From JAWKMZ01 sp041391965 (GTDB taxonomy: Bacteria > Bacteroidota > Bacteroidia > Flavobacteriales > Flavobacteriaceae), in contig JAWKMZ010000003.1 of NCBI GenBank assembly GCA_041391965.1, positions 1 through 64,000 on the forward strand: a stretch of 64,000 nucleotides of DNA. Direction: 5' to 3'. The notes beneath the pieces are model-generated. The model saw nothing but the letters and a program-made list of their open reading frames with translations. It did not search any database and was not told the origin of the DNA. The position numbers were made by a program, and so were the translations under genes. Below, piece after piece: positions 1 through 10,113 of the stretch. The stretch's first letter is position 1, and each line of letters begins with the position of its first letter.

Positions 1-456
1 AGTCCAATGATTGGTTTTGGATTGGATTATGTCAATGTTTCCGAAAGGCCAGATATGAATTTCTCGGATAACGGTAAAGATATTGTAATGCCTATGGTTT
101 CGGTGTCCATTCCCATTTTCAATAAGAAATACAAATCTATTTCCAAACAAAACGAACTGGAACAGCAAGAAATCAATTATCAAAAACAAGAGCGTTTAAA
201 CAGTTTAAAAACGGTATTAGATAAAGCTATTAACGACCGTATTTCAGCAAGAATAAGCAATAATACAGCAACAAAAAACCTAAAACAAGCTAAAGATGCA
301 GAGCAAATTCTCATCAAAAGCTATGAAACTGGCACGATTGATTTTAACGATGTCCTTGATATTCAAGAATTGCAGTTAAAGTTTCAAATGAACCAAATAG
401 AATCCATTAAAACCTACTATGTTCAAAGTGTCATAATTAATTATTTAATTCAATGA
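1..456 (+). CDS. TolC/CusC-like outer membrane efflux protein, C-terminal part
   Basis: The reading frame is open from the first base of the window, so the N-terminus lies outside it. The visible ~151 residues are mostly long amphipathic helix rich in Gln, Lys and Glu, ending in a segment (KSYETGTIDFNDVLDIQELQ) typical of the second half of outer membrane efflux proteins (OEP/TolC family). Such proteins form the outer membrane channel of RND metal exporters. The neighbours (multicopper oxidase, DUF3347, CusB remnant) suggest a CusC-type copper/silver channel. Its stop overlaps the next start by 4 bp, so the two genes are co-transcribed. The family call is solid; the metal specificity is inferred from context. 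Confidence 0.8.
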   Translation, partial: SPMIGFGLDYVNVSERPDMNFSDNGKDIVMPMVSVSIPIFNKKYKSISKQNELEQQEINYQKQERLNSLKTVLDKAINDRISARISNNTATKNLKQAKDAEQILIKSYETGTIDFNDVLDIQELQLKFQMNQIESIKTYYVQSVIINYLIQ

Positions 457-2693
457 AAAAGAGTATAAAAATTTTGGTGTTGGTTATTTGGATATTGCCA
501 ACACAAATAGTATTAGGTCAAAATGTCGTTCGTTATGATTTAACAATCACAGACACCATCGTCAACTACTCTGGCAAAGATAAAAGAGCCATTGCAGTAA
601 ACGGACAAATTCCAATGCCAACCTTAACCTTTACTGAAGGTGACATTGCAGAAATTGTAGTTCATAATAAGTTAAAGGAGAGCACTTCTTTGCATTGGCA
701 CGGTGTTTTTCTTCCTAACAAGGAAGATGGCGTTCCTTATTTAACACAAATGCCAATTAAACCTAATGAAACTTTTACGTATCGCTTTCCAATTATCCAA
801 AGTGGAACGCATTGGTACCACAGTCATAGCGGATTGCAAGAGCAGATTGGAATGTATGGTTCGTTGGTTTTACTGAAGAAGAAAGATGACCCAACCTTTA
901 GAAAAGGTATTGATGACTTACCCGAAATTCCGCTTATTTTAAGTGAATGGACCGACATTAAACCAGAAAATGTTCATAGAATGCTTCACAATGCAAACGA
1001 TTGGTTCGCCATTAAAAAAGGAACGGTACAAAGCTATTCCGAAGCTATTAAAGCGGGACATTTCAAAACCAAATTGGGCAATGAATGGAAACGTATGCTA
1101 GCAATGGATGTAAGCGATGTGTATTATGATGCTTTTTTGATAAACGGAAAAACAGAAAGTCAACTCTCACAATTTAAGGTTGGTGACAAAGTTCGTTTAC
1201 GCATTTCCAATGGAGGCGCATCATCTTATTTCTGGTTGAGCTATGCAGGCGGAAAAATGACCGTTGTGGCCAATGATGGTAATGATGTTGAACCTGTTGA
1301 TGTAGACAGGCTAATTATAGGTGTTTCAGAAACCTATGATGTGGTGGTAACCATTCCAAACAAAGACACGACTTACGAATTTTTAGCAACACCCGAAGAC
1401 CGAACAAAATCAGCTTCCATTTTTCTGGGGAATGGCAAAAAACAATATCAAAATAGAATGCCAAGGCTCGAGTATTTTGAGGGAATGAAGATGATGAACA
1501 ATATGATGAATATGGACGGTTCAATGGACGATATGGGGATGAATATGTCCTACCAGCAAATGGATATGAACACCGTGATGTACCCTGAAATTACCGGAAA
1601 TCCAGGAATGAAAATGGATGAAAATATGGTGATGAATAACAATATGGACCATTCTAGCCATACTATGAATGCAAATCAAGATATAGTGACCTTAAATTAT
1701 GCAATGTTGAAGGCACCACAACCCACAACCCTACCAAAAGATGCACCAGTAAGAGAACTACGCTTTGAATTAACAGGAAATATGAATCGTTACGTATGGA
1801 GTATGGATAACAAAGTGCTTTCAGAAACTGATAAAATCCTTATCAAAAAGGGAGAAAATGTTAGGATAACTCTCTATAACAATTCGATGATGCGGCACCC
1901 TATGCATTTACACGGACACGATTTCAGAATATTAAATGGACAAGAGGAATATGCACCATTAAAAAATGTGTTGGATATAATGCCTATGGAAACCGATACC
2001 ATAGAGTTTGCCGCTAATGTAGAAGGAGATTGGTTTTTCCATTGTCATATTTTATATCATATGATGGCTGGTATGAACAGGGTTTTTAGCTATGAAAAAC
2101 AAGCGCCAAATCCCTATTTGCCAAACAAGAAATGGGCTTATAAAAAATTGCAATCCGAAAGTAACCAGCTTCATTTTATGGCAGAAAATGACTTTGCGAC
2201 CAATGGAAATGATGGTAAATTGATGTTCCAAAACACCAGATGGAGTTTTGGTACAGAATGGCGTTTAGGTTATAAGGATGAAGAAGGCTACGAGACAGAA
2301 ACTCACGTCGGACGATATATTGGAAAAAACCAATGGTTGATGCCATTTATAGGCTTTGATTGGCGATACCGAAGACAAAATGGCGAATTGGAAAAAAACG
2401 TATTTGGACAAACCAATACCAAAGACCAAAGGGCTCTTTTGAGTTTAGGTGCCGAATACACCTTGCCAATGTTGATAACATTACAAGGCGAAGTGTTTAC
2501 CGATGGCAATGTGAGATTTCAGTTGATACGAGAAGATATTCCTATTTCACCCAGATTGAGATGGGCTTTTATGGTCAATACAGACAAAGAATATATGACT
2601 GGATTTAAATATATCGCTACCCGAAATTTAGGAATTTCAACGCATTATGACAGCGATATGGGAATTGGTTTTGGTGCGACTTTAAACTATTGA
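453..2693 (+). CDS. Multicopper oxidase (CopA-like) with C-terminal CopB-like domain
   Basis: This is a periplasmic or outer-membrane-associated multicopper oxidase that probably oxidises Cu(I) to the less toxic Cu(II). It has a signal peptide at residues 1-22 and three cupredoxin domains with all four copper-ligand motifs: HWHG near residue 81, HWYHSHS near 120, HPMHLHGHDF near 482 and HCHILYHMMAGM near 530. Residues ~345-410 are a Met/Asn/His-rich segment like the Cu(I)-binding insert of CopA and CueO. After ~560 the oxidase ends and a further ~185 residues resemble the C-terminal beta-barrel part of CopB, giving a CopA-CopB type fusion. At 746 residues it is longer than the usual 500-600. 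The start overlaps the preceding efflux gene (ATGA). Confidence 0.92.
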   Translation: MKKSIKILVLVIWILPTQIVLGQNVVRYDLTITDTIVNYSGKDKRAIAVNGQIPMPTLTFTEGDIAEIVVHNKLKESTSLHWHGVFLPNKEDGVPYLTQMPIKPNETFTYRFPIIQSGTHWYHSHSGLQEQIGMYGSLVLLKKKDDPTFRKGIDDLPEIPLILSEWTDIKPENVHRMLHNANDWFAIKKGTVQSYSEAIKAGHFKTKLGNEWKRMLAMDVSDVYYDAFLINGKTESQLSQFKVGDKVRLRISNGGASSYFWLSYAGGKMTVVANDGNDVEPVDVDRLIIGVSETYDVVVTIPNKDTTYEFLATPEDRTKSASIFLGNGKKQYQNRMPRLEYFEGMKMMNNMMNMDGSMDDMGMNMSYQQMDMNTVMYPEITGNPGMKMDENMVMNNNMDHSSHTMNANQDIVTLNYAMLKAPQPTTLPKDAPVRELRFELTGNMNRYVWSMDNKVLSETDKILIKKGENVRITLYNNSMMRHPMHLHGHDFRILNGQEEYAPLKNVLDIMPMETDTIEFAANVEGDWFFHCHILYHMMAGMNRVFSYEKQAPNPYLPNKKWAYKKLQSESNQLHFMAENDFATNGNDGKLMFQNTRWSFGTEWRLGYKDEEGYETETHVGRYIGKNQWLMPFIGFDWRYRRQNGELEKNVFGQTNTKDQRALLSLGAEYTLPMLITLQGEVFTDGNVRFQLIREDIPISPRLRWAFMVNTDKEYMTGFKYIATRNLGISTHYDSDMGIGFGATLNY

Positions 2694-2781
2694 TAAATGG
2701 GGATATGGATTTTGAATTAAATAACCTCAAATCGGAAGAAAAAAACAATTTTAATTAAACAATAATCTAAATATAAACAAA

Positions 2782-3393
2782 ATGAAAACAGTAAAATTAG
2801 CAACAGCAATTATGGTAATGTCCTTTATAAGTGTATCGGCAATGTCGTGTAAGAACACAAAAAAGGAAACTTTAGAAAATACATCGCATTCAGAAATGAA
2901 TCACGATAGTAACAATGGTCATCACGATGATATGAATGCTGAAAGTAATTCTATGGAAATGAATCTACAAGATTCAGGTGCCAAAAAAATAGTAGCAGAT
3001 TATATGGCATTAAAAGATGCATTAGTAGCTACTAACAAAGACGAAGCGGCAAAAGCAGGAAAGCAATTGGAAGCTTCTTTAAAAAGCTTTGATATAAGTG
3101 GCTATACAGCAAAACAACAAGTGGAGTTAAAAGATATTATAGATGATGCCAAAGAGCACGCAGAGCATATTAGCAAAAGCGAAATTGATCACCAACGTGA
3201 ACACTTCAAAACATTAAGTAAGGACATCATAGATTTGGTCGCAATTACTGGGACTGAAACAACACTTTACCAACAATTTTGTCCAATGTATGATAAAGGA
3301 AGTGCTTGGTTAAGCAAGGAAAAGGAGATAAAAAATCCTTACTATGGCAGTAAAATGTTAAGCTGTGGTAAAGTGCAAAAGGAAATCAATTAA
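2782..3393 (+). CDS. DUF3347 domain-containing lipoprotein (copper-associated)
   Basis: This 203-residue protein has a lipoprotein-type signal (Cys at about residue 23), a His/Met/Asn-rich linker at ~33-62, then a DUF3347 helical domain. The domain ends with a FCPMYDKGSAWLSKE segment and a closing Gly-containing SCGKV motif. DUF3347 is also found at the C-terminus of CusB-like adaptors in Bacteroidetes, and the decayed cusB downstream carries a related copy (FCPMADNNNGAYWLSKEE). A periplasmic copper-binding or delivery role is likely from His/Met richness and context but has not been shown. Its stop codon abuts the next start directly. Confidence 0.82.
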   Translation: MKTVKLATAIMVMSFISVSAMSCKNTKKETLENTSHSEMNHDSNNGHHDDMNAESNSMEMNLQDSGAKKIVADYMALKDALVATNKDEAAKAGKQLEASLKSFDISGYTAKQQVELKDIIDDAKEHAEHISKSEIDHQREHFKTLSKDIIDLVAITGTETTLYQQFCPMYDKGSAWLSKEKEIKNPYYGSKMLSCGKVQKEIN

Positions 3394-3849
3394 ATGAAGA
3401 TTGTAAAAATCATAGTATTGATTTTAGTGGTAGCATTCGTGGGTATACAATTTATACCCACGGAGCACAACCAAAGTGACATTGTGCCACAAACAGATTT
3501 TATGATAGTTAACAATGTTTCAGAAGAAATTAAGGGTAAACTTCAAGTTTCCTGCTATGATTGTCATAGTAATAATACACAATATCCTTGGTACAATAAA
3601 GTACAACCTGTTGCTTGGTTTTTAGAAGGACATATTAAAAAAGGAAAAGCAGAATTGAATTTTAATGAATGGGATTCTTATTCTAATCGAAGAAAAACAA
3701 GTAAATTAAAATCAATCATTTCTCAAATTGAAAGTGATAAAATGCCTTTAACATCATATACTTTTATCCATAGTAATGCCGTATTTACAAATTCTGAAAA
3801 ACAAGAAATTATCAAATATTTTAACCAATTAAAAGATAGTTTAAACTAA
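3394..3849 (+). CDS. Haem-binding domain-containing protein (single CxxCH)
   Basis: The 151-residue protein has an N-terminal membrane anchor or signal (residues 1-20) and a CYDCHSNNTQYPWY segment near residue 49. This is the signature of the small 'haem-binding domain' family (Haem_bd) found in Bacteroidetes, and CxxCH would bind c-type haem covalently outside the cytoplasm. The gene starts immediately after the DUF3347 stop, so translational coupling is likely. A role in periplasmic redox chemistry alongside the copper oxidase is inference. Confidence 0.8.
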   Translation: MKIVKIIVLILVVAFVGIQFIPTEHNQSDIVPQTDFMIVNNVSEEIKGKLQVSCYDCHSNNTQYPWYNKVQPVAWFLEGHIKKGKAELNFNEWDSYSNRRKTSKLKSIISQIESDKMPLTSYTFIHSNAVFTNSEKQEIIKYFNQLKDSLN

Positions 3850-3861
3850 AAGTATTTAGCA

Positions 3862-4419
3862 ATGACACATACATTATTTATAAAAAATATGGTTTGTAAT
3901 CGTTGTAAAATGTCAATTCTTAAACTGTTAAATGATGGTGGATTTAAAGTAGAAGCTATTCAACTTGGAAAAATAACAGTTATGGAACATCCAAATAATG
4001 ACTATGTAAAACTTGAAAAGAATTTAAATGAGTTAGGTTTTGAATTGATAAAAGACCCTACTAAAGCAATGGTTGAAAAGATTAAAGTCAATCTTATTCA
4101 ACACATTGAAAAGAATGATACAAATGTCATTCTCGCTAAACTTGAAAGTGAAATGGGTAAGAGCTATTCCATATTGAGCAAAACCTTCAGTAGGTTAGAA
4201 GGTATAACATTAGAAAAGTACTTTATAAACCTAAAAATTGAAAAGGTTAAGGAATATATACAGTTACAAGAGCTGAATTTTTCAGAAATAGCATATAGTC
4301 TCAATTATAAAAATAGTAGCCATTTAGCAAAGCAGTTCAAACTGGTAACAGGTATGTCTATGACTGATTTTAAAAACCTACAAATTGATAACAGAAAACC
4401 ATTAGACAAAATTATATAA
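3862..4419 (+). CDS. HMA domain-AraC-type helix-turn-helix fusion regulator
   Basis: This is a 185-residue cytoplasmic protein. Residues 1-70 resemble a heavy-metal-associated (HMA) domain, with a metal-binding MVCNRCK motif (Cys12, Cys15). Residues ~85-180 form an AraC-type double helix-turn-helix, including SEIAYSLNYKNSSHLAKQFK and TGMSMTDFK. A Cu(I) chaperone-like sensor fused directly to an AraC DNA-binding domain would make a compact copper-responsive activator. It lies 12 bp after the haem-binding gene and just upstream of the copper ATPase, so it probably controls this island. The domain calls are seen in the sequence; metal sensing is inferred. Confidence 0.82.
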   Translation: MTHTLFIKNMVCNRCKMSILKLLNDGGFKVEAIQLGKITVMEHPNNDYVKLEKNLNELGFELIKDPTKAMVEKIKVNLIQHIEKNDTNVILAKLESEMGKSYSILSKTFSRLEGITLEKYFINLKIEKVKEYIQLQELNFSEIAYSLNYKNSSHLAKQFKLVTGMSMTDFKNLQIDNRKPLDKII

Positions 4420-4495
4420 ATAATAACCATAATTGGAAAAATCTAAAGACGATAGAGCCTGTAGTTTTGTGGAGTAACATTAATAAACCAAAACA

Positions 4496-6999
4496 ATGAA
4501 ACATACATATCACATACACGGAATGACCTGCAATGGATGTCGCAGTCACGTAGAGGAAACACTTTCAAAAGTACAAGGTGTTTCAAAGGCATCGGTTAAT
4601 TTAGAAAAAGCTGAAGCTACTATTGAAATGGAACAACATATTCCTTTAGAATCCTTTCAAAAGGCATTAAAAGATGACGGCGGTAGATATAGCATCCATA
4701 ATCAAGGAGAACATCATCTTCACCATTCAAAACCTAAAGCCGATAAAACCCAAAAAGGGAAAGGTACAGGTACTTTTTACTGCCCAATGCGTTGTGAAGG
4801 TGATAAAACTTATGATAAACCAGGCGATTGTCCTGTTTGCGGAATGGATTTGGTGGAAGAACAAAATCTATCAGCAACTTCAAAGGAACAATGGACGTGT
4901 CCAATGCACCCTGAAGTTGTAAAAGACGAAGCTGGTTCTTGCCCTATTTGCGGTATGGATTTAGTACCAATGCAACCAGACCTTTCTGCTGAAGAAAAGA
5001 CCTATAAAAAACTATTGAAAAAATTTTGGATAGCAACAGCCTTTACTTTGCCTATTTTCTTAATAGCAATGAGCGAAATGCTTAATAACAATCCTTTATA
5101 CAATATAATGCAACAGAAATATTGGAATTGGGTACAATTCGTTTTATCCATTCCAGTGGTATTTTATGCAACTTGGATGTTTTTTGAACGTGCTTATCGA
5201 AGTATAAAAACGTGGAACCTCAATATGTTTACACTTATTGGTATAGGTGCAGGTGTAGCGTGGTTATTTAGTGTGGTAGGTATGGTATTTCCTGATGTGT
5301 TCCCCAATGAGTTTAAAACCGAATCGGGAGCAGTTCACGTGTATTTTGAGGCGGCAACAGTTATTTTAACCTTGGTATTGTTAGGTCAATTATTGGAAGC
5401 TCGTGCGCATAGTAAAACCAATTCCGCTGTAAAAGAATTACTGAAATTAGCACCTAACAAAGCTATAAAAATAGTTGATGGTGAAGAGGTTGAAGTGAGT
5501 ATTGACAAGATAGAACTTAACGATATTCTTAAAGTAAAACCAGGTGATAAAATCCCTGTTGATGGTATTATTACAGAGGGAGAAACCAGTATTGACGAAT
5601 CAATGATTACTGGTGAACCTATCCCAGTTAATAAGGTTAAAGAAGATAAAGTCAGTAGCGGTACAATAAATGGCAACCAATCCTTTTTGATGAAAGCTGA
5701 AAAAGTAGGTAGCGACACATTACTATCCCAAATCATCCATATGGTAAACGATGCAGTAGAAGTCGTGCACCTATTCAAAATCTTGCAGATAAAGTATCGG
5801 GTTACTTCGTACCTGTAGTAGTCATTATTTCTGTTATCACTTTTATTGTTTGGGCTATTTGGGGTCCAGAACCAGTCTATGTATATGCGTTTGTTAATGC
5901 CATCGCAGTATTAATTATTGCGTGTCCTTGTGCTTTAGGTTTGGCAACACCAATGTCAGTTATGGTTGGTGTGGGTAAAGGTGCTCAAAATGGTGTATTG
6001 ATTAAAAATGCAGAAGCATTAGAAAAAATGAATAAGGTAAATACCCTTATTGTAGATAAAACAGGTACGATTACCGAAGGCAAACCAACAGTTGAAAAAG
6101 TAGGTGCTTTTGGAAATGGTTTTAGTGAAAATGAGGTGTTAAATTTTATAGTTTCCTTAAATACTAATAGCGAACACCCATTAGCAGAAGCAACCGTTAA
6201 ATACGGTAAAGAACATAATGCCGAAATTCTAAAATCAACCAATTTTAGTGCAGTTACAGGAAAAGGTGTTGAAGCTAAAATAGATGGTAAAAATGTAGCA
6301 TTAGGGAATCCTAAAATGATGGAGTATGCAAAAGCTGAAATTACTTCCGAAATGCAAAAAGAAGCCAAGTCATTTCAAAAGCAAGGGAAAACAGTTTCTT
6401 ATTTGGCTATCGATAAAAAAGTGGTGGGTTATGTTGTTATCGGAGATAAAATAAAAGATACCAGTGCAAAAGCTATAAAAGAATTGCAAAGCAAAGGGGT
6501 TGATGTAATAATGCTTACAGGCGATAATCACGATACAGCACAAGCTGTAGCATCAGAATTGAATCTGGCAGATTTTAAAGCGAGTATGTTACCCGAAGAC
6601 AAATTAAAAGAAGTTGAGAAACTTCAAAACAATGATAAAGTGGTTGCTATGGCAGGCGATGGTATTAACGATGCACCGGCATTGGCAAAAAGTGATGTAG
6701 GGATTGCAATGGGTACAGGAACAGATGTCGCTATTGAAAGTGCAATGATAACCTTGGTAAAAGGCGATTTACACGGTATTGTAAAAGCCTGTCATTTAAG
6801 TAGTGCAGAATGAAGAACATCAAACAGAATTTATTCTTTGCTCTTATCTATAACACATTAGGTGTGCCTATTGCAGCAGGTGTGTTATTTCCATTCTTTG
6901 GAATATTATTATCACCTATGATTGCAGCTTTGGCAATGAGTTTTAGTTCAGTTTTAGTTATAGTGTAATGCATTACGATTAAGAACAATTAAAGTATAA
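4496..6999 (+). pseudogene. copA: Copper-translocating P1B-type ATPase, frameshifted
   Basis: The N-terminus has an HMA domain (GMTCNGC, residues 8-14) and two Cys/Met/His zinc-ribbon-like metal-binding segments (FYCPM...CPVCGMDL and WTCPMHPEV...CPICGMDL). Transmembrane helices, the actuator loop with TGE, CPCALG at ~5925, the DKTGT phosphorylation site at ~6057 and the GDGIND motif follow. The frame is broken at least three times. Near 5757-5762 one A appears lost, since the expected continuation reads SRAPIQNLADKVSGYFVP in another frame. Near 6804-6810 a T appears lost, and near 6966 a T is gained, just before the final NALRLRTIKV. Reconstructed length is ~830 residues, normal for the family. 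As written, no full pump is made. Confidence 0.87.
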
Positions 7000-7016
7000 C
7001 CATAAAATTAAATAAT

Positions 7017-7511
7017 ATGGAAAATTCAAAAGAACATCAAACAAAAGGAAACTATAAAACCTTCTTTATAATGTTGGCTTGCTCATTTGCAGTAGCAATG
7101 TACATTACAATGTATTTAAATACCTATTCAATAGACCATGTGTATTTTAGTTTAACAAGATTCTATATGACTTGCTTGGGTATTTCAGCAATGGCAGTAA
7201 TAATGTGGTTTTTTATGCGAAAAATGTATAATGATAGAAAGAAAATATAGCAATTCTTGCAGGTAGTTTTATTCTGTTTATAGGCTTTAGGGTTAGTAAG
7301 AGCACAAGCACCAATTATTGGTGATGTCCTTTGGATGAAAGCAATGATTCCTCATCACTCTATCGCTATTTAACAAGTGAAAGGGCAGATATTCAAGACC
7401 CAGAAGTAAAAAAACTGGCAGAAGATATTATTGAAGCACAACGCAAGGAAATAGAAGAAATGAAAGCAATGATAAAACGATTAGAAAATGAAAAAACAAA
7501 TAAGATACTAA
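7017..7511 (+). pseudogene. DUF305-type membrane protein, frameshifted
   Basis: The first frame (7017-7250) encodes 77 residues with two hydrophobic segments and the MYNDRKK end of the first half. The rest continues in other frames: a third hydrophobic segment, then MKAMIPHHS at ~7335-7362, then DPEVKKLAEDIIEAQRKEI and a Glu/Lys-rich C-terminus. The PHHS motif and helical tail are typical of the DUF305 proteins found in Bacteroidetes copper islands. At least three frame changes occur between 7240 and 7375. The original stop probably overlapped the next start near 7488-7511. Confidence 0.75.
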
Positions 7512-9250
7512 TCTATTTAGGAATATTAGCAGTTGGTTTATTATTAGGTTGGTTGCTATTTGGTGGTTCATCAAAGAGAAGCAGCAGACCATAATCAAAA
7601 TGAAGTTACACAAACTAATCAATTATGGACGTGCTCTATGCATCCACAAATTATGCAACCAGAACCAGGCGATTGTCCCATTTGTGGAATGGACTTAATT
7701 CCTGTTATGTTGGTGCAGATGGATTAACAGCAGACCAGTTTAAATTAACAGCTAATGCAATGGCTTTAGCAAACATTCAAACTACAGTTGTAGGTAATGG
7801 TTCAGCAGAAAATGGAATCATCAAACTATCAGGTAAAATAGCTGAAAATGAAGAAGCAAATGCAGTACAAGTCAGTTATTTTTCTGGTAGAATTGAACGA
7901 TTGAATATCAGTTTTACAGGTGAAGAAGTAATGAAGGACAACTGTTGGCAACCATTTATTCACCAGAATTATGCAGCACAACAAGAATTGATGGGCTTCT
8001 TAAAAGAATCGCAACCTGTTTTTATACAAAGCAGTACGTAATAAATTAAAACTTTGGAAATTGGTTCGAAACCAAATCAATCAAATTGAAACTTATCTGG
8101 CAAAGTCATTGAAAATTTCCCTGTGTATGCTACGGTTTCTGGTACTGTTACCGAAAAATTGGTAGAACAAGGCGATTACATCAAACAAGGGCAACCGTTG
8201 CTTAAAATTGCAAATCTAACACGGTTTGGGCAAATTTTGATGTATGAAAATCAGATTGAACAATTCAAAAAAAGGCAAGAAGTTAAAATAATCACCAATG
8301 CCTATCCTAATAAACAATTTAAAGGAAAAGTAGATTTTATAGATCCAATTTTAAATACCAAAACTCGTACTGTAGATTTACGTGTGGTTTTAAATAATAA
8401 AGAAGCCATTTTTAAACCAGGAATGTTTGTAACCGCAGCAATTGAAAGCTCTAAAACCAATGCAAATGAAGGGAAATAATGATACCATTCGGCAGTACTT
8501 TGGACAGGCGAACGCTTGTAGTCTATCTCAAAGCAAATCCAAACGAACCTGCTTTTGAATTGAAAGAAGTGGCTTTAGGTATAAAATCAAGATAATTGAG
8601 GAGGTATTAGAGGGATTATTTACAGGAATGAAATTGTTACCAACGGAACGTTTACGGTAGATGCTGCTGCACAACTACAGGGCAAAAAGTCAATGATGAA
8701 CAAGTAAGGTGGTAAAACAAATGACATGTCACGAAGGTCATTTAGGCATGATACATCAAAATGAAAGCGACTATACTAATATGAATGAACGCTTAAAAGT
8801 ATCAGAGAAATTTCAAGAGCAATTAAAAAGAGGCATACAATTATTACATCAATTTAAAAGATGCATTAGTAAAAGAAGACTCAAAAGGTAGTTCACAAAC
8901 TTAATTATCTTTACTATCAAATTTGAGTAGGGTAGATATGAAATTGCTTAAAGATGAAGCGCACAATCATTGGATGCCATTAGTAGATGAAATAAAATCT
9001 TCTGCAACTTCAATTTCTGAAACGTCCGGACATAAAATCACAAAGAGACCATTTTAAACATTTATCATCACATTTAATAAAAGCGGTTCAAATGATTGGT
9101 GTGTCTGAAAAGGTGAGTTAGGTAGAATTCTGCCCTATGGCAGATAACAATAACGGAGCCTATTGGTTAAGTAAAGAAGAACAAATCTTGAATCCATATT
9201 TTGGTGATGCAATGCTTAAATGTGGTGAGGTTAAACAAACAATAGAATAA
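7488..9250 (+). pseudogene. CusB/CzcB-like RND efflux adaptor with C-terminal DUF3347, heavily frameshifted
   Basis: The product can be followed across all three frames. A membrane anchor (ILIYLGILAVGLLLGWLLFG) is followed by a heavy-metal-binding segment (WTCSMHPQIM...CPICGMDLIPV, ~7628-7706) and a membrane-fusion barrel and lipoyl part (7625-8041). The second half (8123-8479) contains VYATVSGTVTEKLVEQGDY and IDPILNTKTRTVDLRV. A C-terminal DUF3347 domain follows (~8760-9250) with FCPMADNNNGAYWLSKEE. At least six small indels and several in-frame stops separate the pieces. The adaptor should link the inner membrane RND pump (upstream of the window) with the TolC-like channel at 1-456, so the efflux system is probably dead unless another copy exists. 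Confidence 0.85.
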
Positions 9251-9313
9251 ATAAACACAGATATGAATTAAATTTAAACAATGAAATCGAAGATTCACGG
9301 CAAATTAAAAAAA

Positions 9314-9765
9314 ATGAAATTAGTGAGGTAAAAAAGTAATTTTAAGTGTAGCTGTAATAGTAGCTATGGGTTTAACAAGTTGTAAAAACGAAACTAAAAA
9401 AGTTGAAGAAACTACAACAACTGAAGTATCAAAAGAAATCGCAATGACAGATTTATCTTTTGGCGTAAGAGGTAATTGTGGGATGTAAAACTACCATTGA
9501 AAAAGCAGCCAATAGTGTAGAAGGTGTGGCAAGTGCCAATTGGGATGTTGATAAAAAGAAGATTGATGTTTCTTTTGATGATACCAAAACAGATGCAATG
9601 GCAATTCATAATGCAATCGCAGCTTCAGGGTATGATACTGAAAAAGTAGCAGGTAATGAAGAAGCCTACAAAAATTTACCTGGTTGTTGCCAATACGACC
9701 ACGAAATGATGATGAATCAATCTGGAGAAGTGAAAAGTGATGACCATTCAAATCACGACCATTAA
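9314..9765 (+). pseudogene. HMA-domain lipoprotein (metal-binding), frameshifted
   Basis: The early frame reads through a lipoprotein signal (VILSVAVIVAMGLTSCKNE) to FGVRGNCGM and then stops. The remaining HMA domain (CKTTIEKAANSVEGVASANW... to a His-rich SDDHSNHDH end) lies in the frame from 9478. Two bases seem lost at ~9484, exactly inside the metal-binding Cys-x-x-Cys motif. A further stop lies near 9328, before the signal. Intact homologues of this type are periplasmic copper-binding proteins. This is the last gene of the island before a terminator. Confidence 0.78.
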
Positions 9766-9776
9766 GCAAATAATTT

Positions 9777-9806
9777 AAGAGTCTTTTTCGGAAGGCTCTT
9801 TTTTTA
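9777..9806 (+). terminator. Rho-independent terminator of the copper operon
   Basis: A 9-bp stem (AAGAGTCTT paired with AAGGCTCTT, one G-T pair) around a TTTCGG loop is followed by a run of T, 12 bp after the last stop of the decayed copper genes. Confidence 0.75.
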
Positions 9807-10006
9807 CATTTTAATTTTAAAAGGGCAGGTAATAAGGTGTTCGTCAGTTGTTCCATTTTGTTCCATAAAGCATAATCACAAATGCGTTGCATTGGTGCTT
9901 AACATACATAGCGCTACTGCGGTGGCACATCCTCGTTAGTACTATGTATTTGCTTTACTTCACACACTACACAACTTCCTCACTCGCAGCTACTCTTGCA
10001 CCCTTA

Positions 10007-10048
10007 CCTGCGAAAGCAGGTACCCAATATGGAGCCTGCAAAAGCAGG
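10007..10048. repeat. Two tandem copies of a CCTGC-NAAA-GCAGG hairpin
   Basis: CCTGC GAAA GCAGG at 10007-10020 and CCTGC AAAA GCAGG at 10035-10048 share the same 5-bp stem and a four-base loop, 14 bp apart. The second extends to a 6-bp stem. They resemble small REP-like palindromes and differ in composition from the surrounding AT-rich DNA. Confidence 0.6.
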
Positions 10049-10113
10049 CGAAATATTAAAAGGGTACAACCGCTGCTTCATAATTTGGCTCGCCTGCTGT
10101 TCGCTACGGGCAA

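Noticed and set aside
5755..9485. Programmed frameshifting as the cause of the broken copper genes
   Set aside because: Breaks are numerous, lie at different kinds of sites without slippery heptamers, and occur next to in-frame stops, so decay or assembly error fits better.
10007..10048. Twin palindromes considered as CRISPR repeats or a terminator
   Set aside because: Only two copies exist, with no spacer array, no T-tract and no cas gene.
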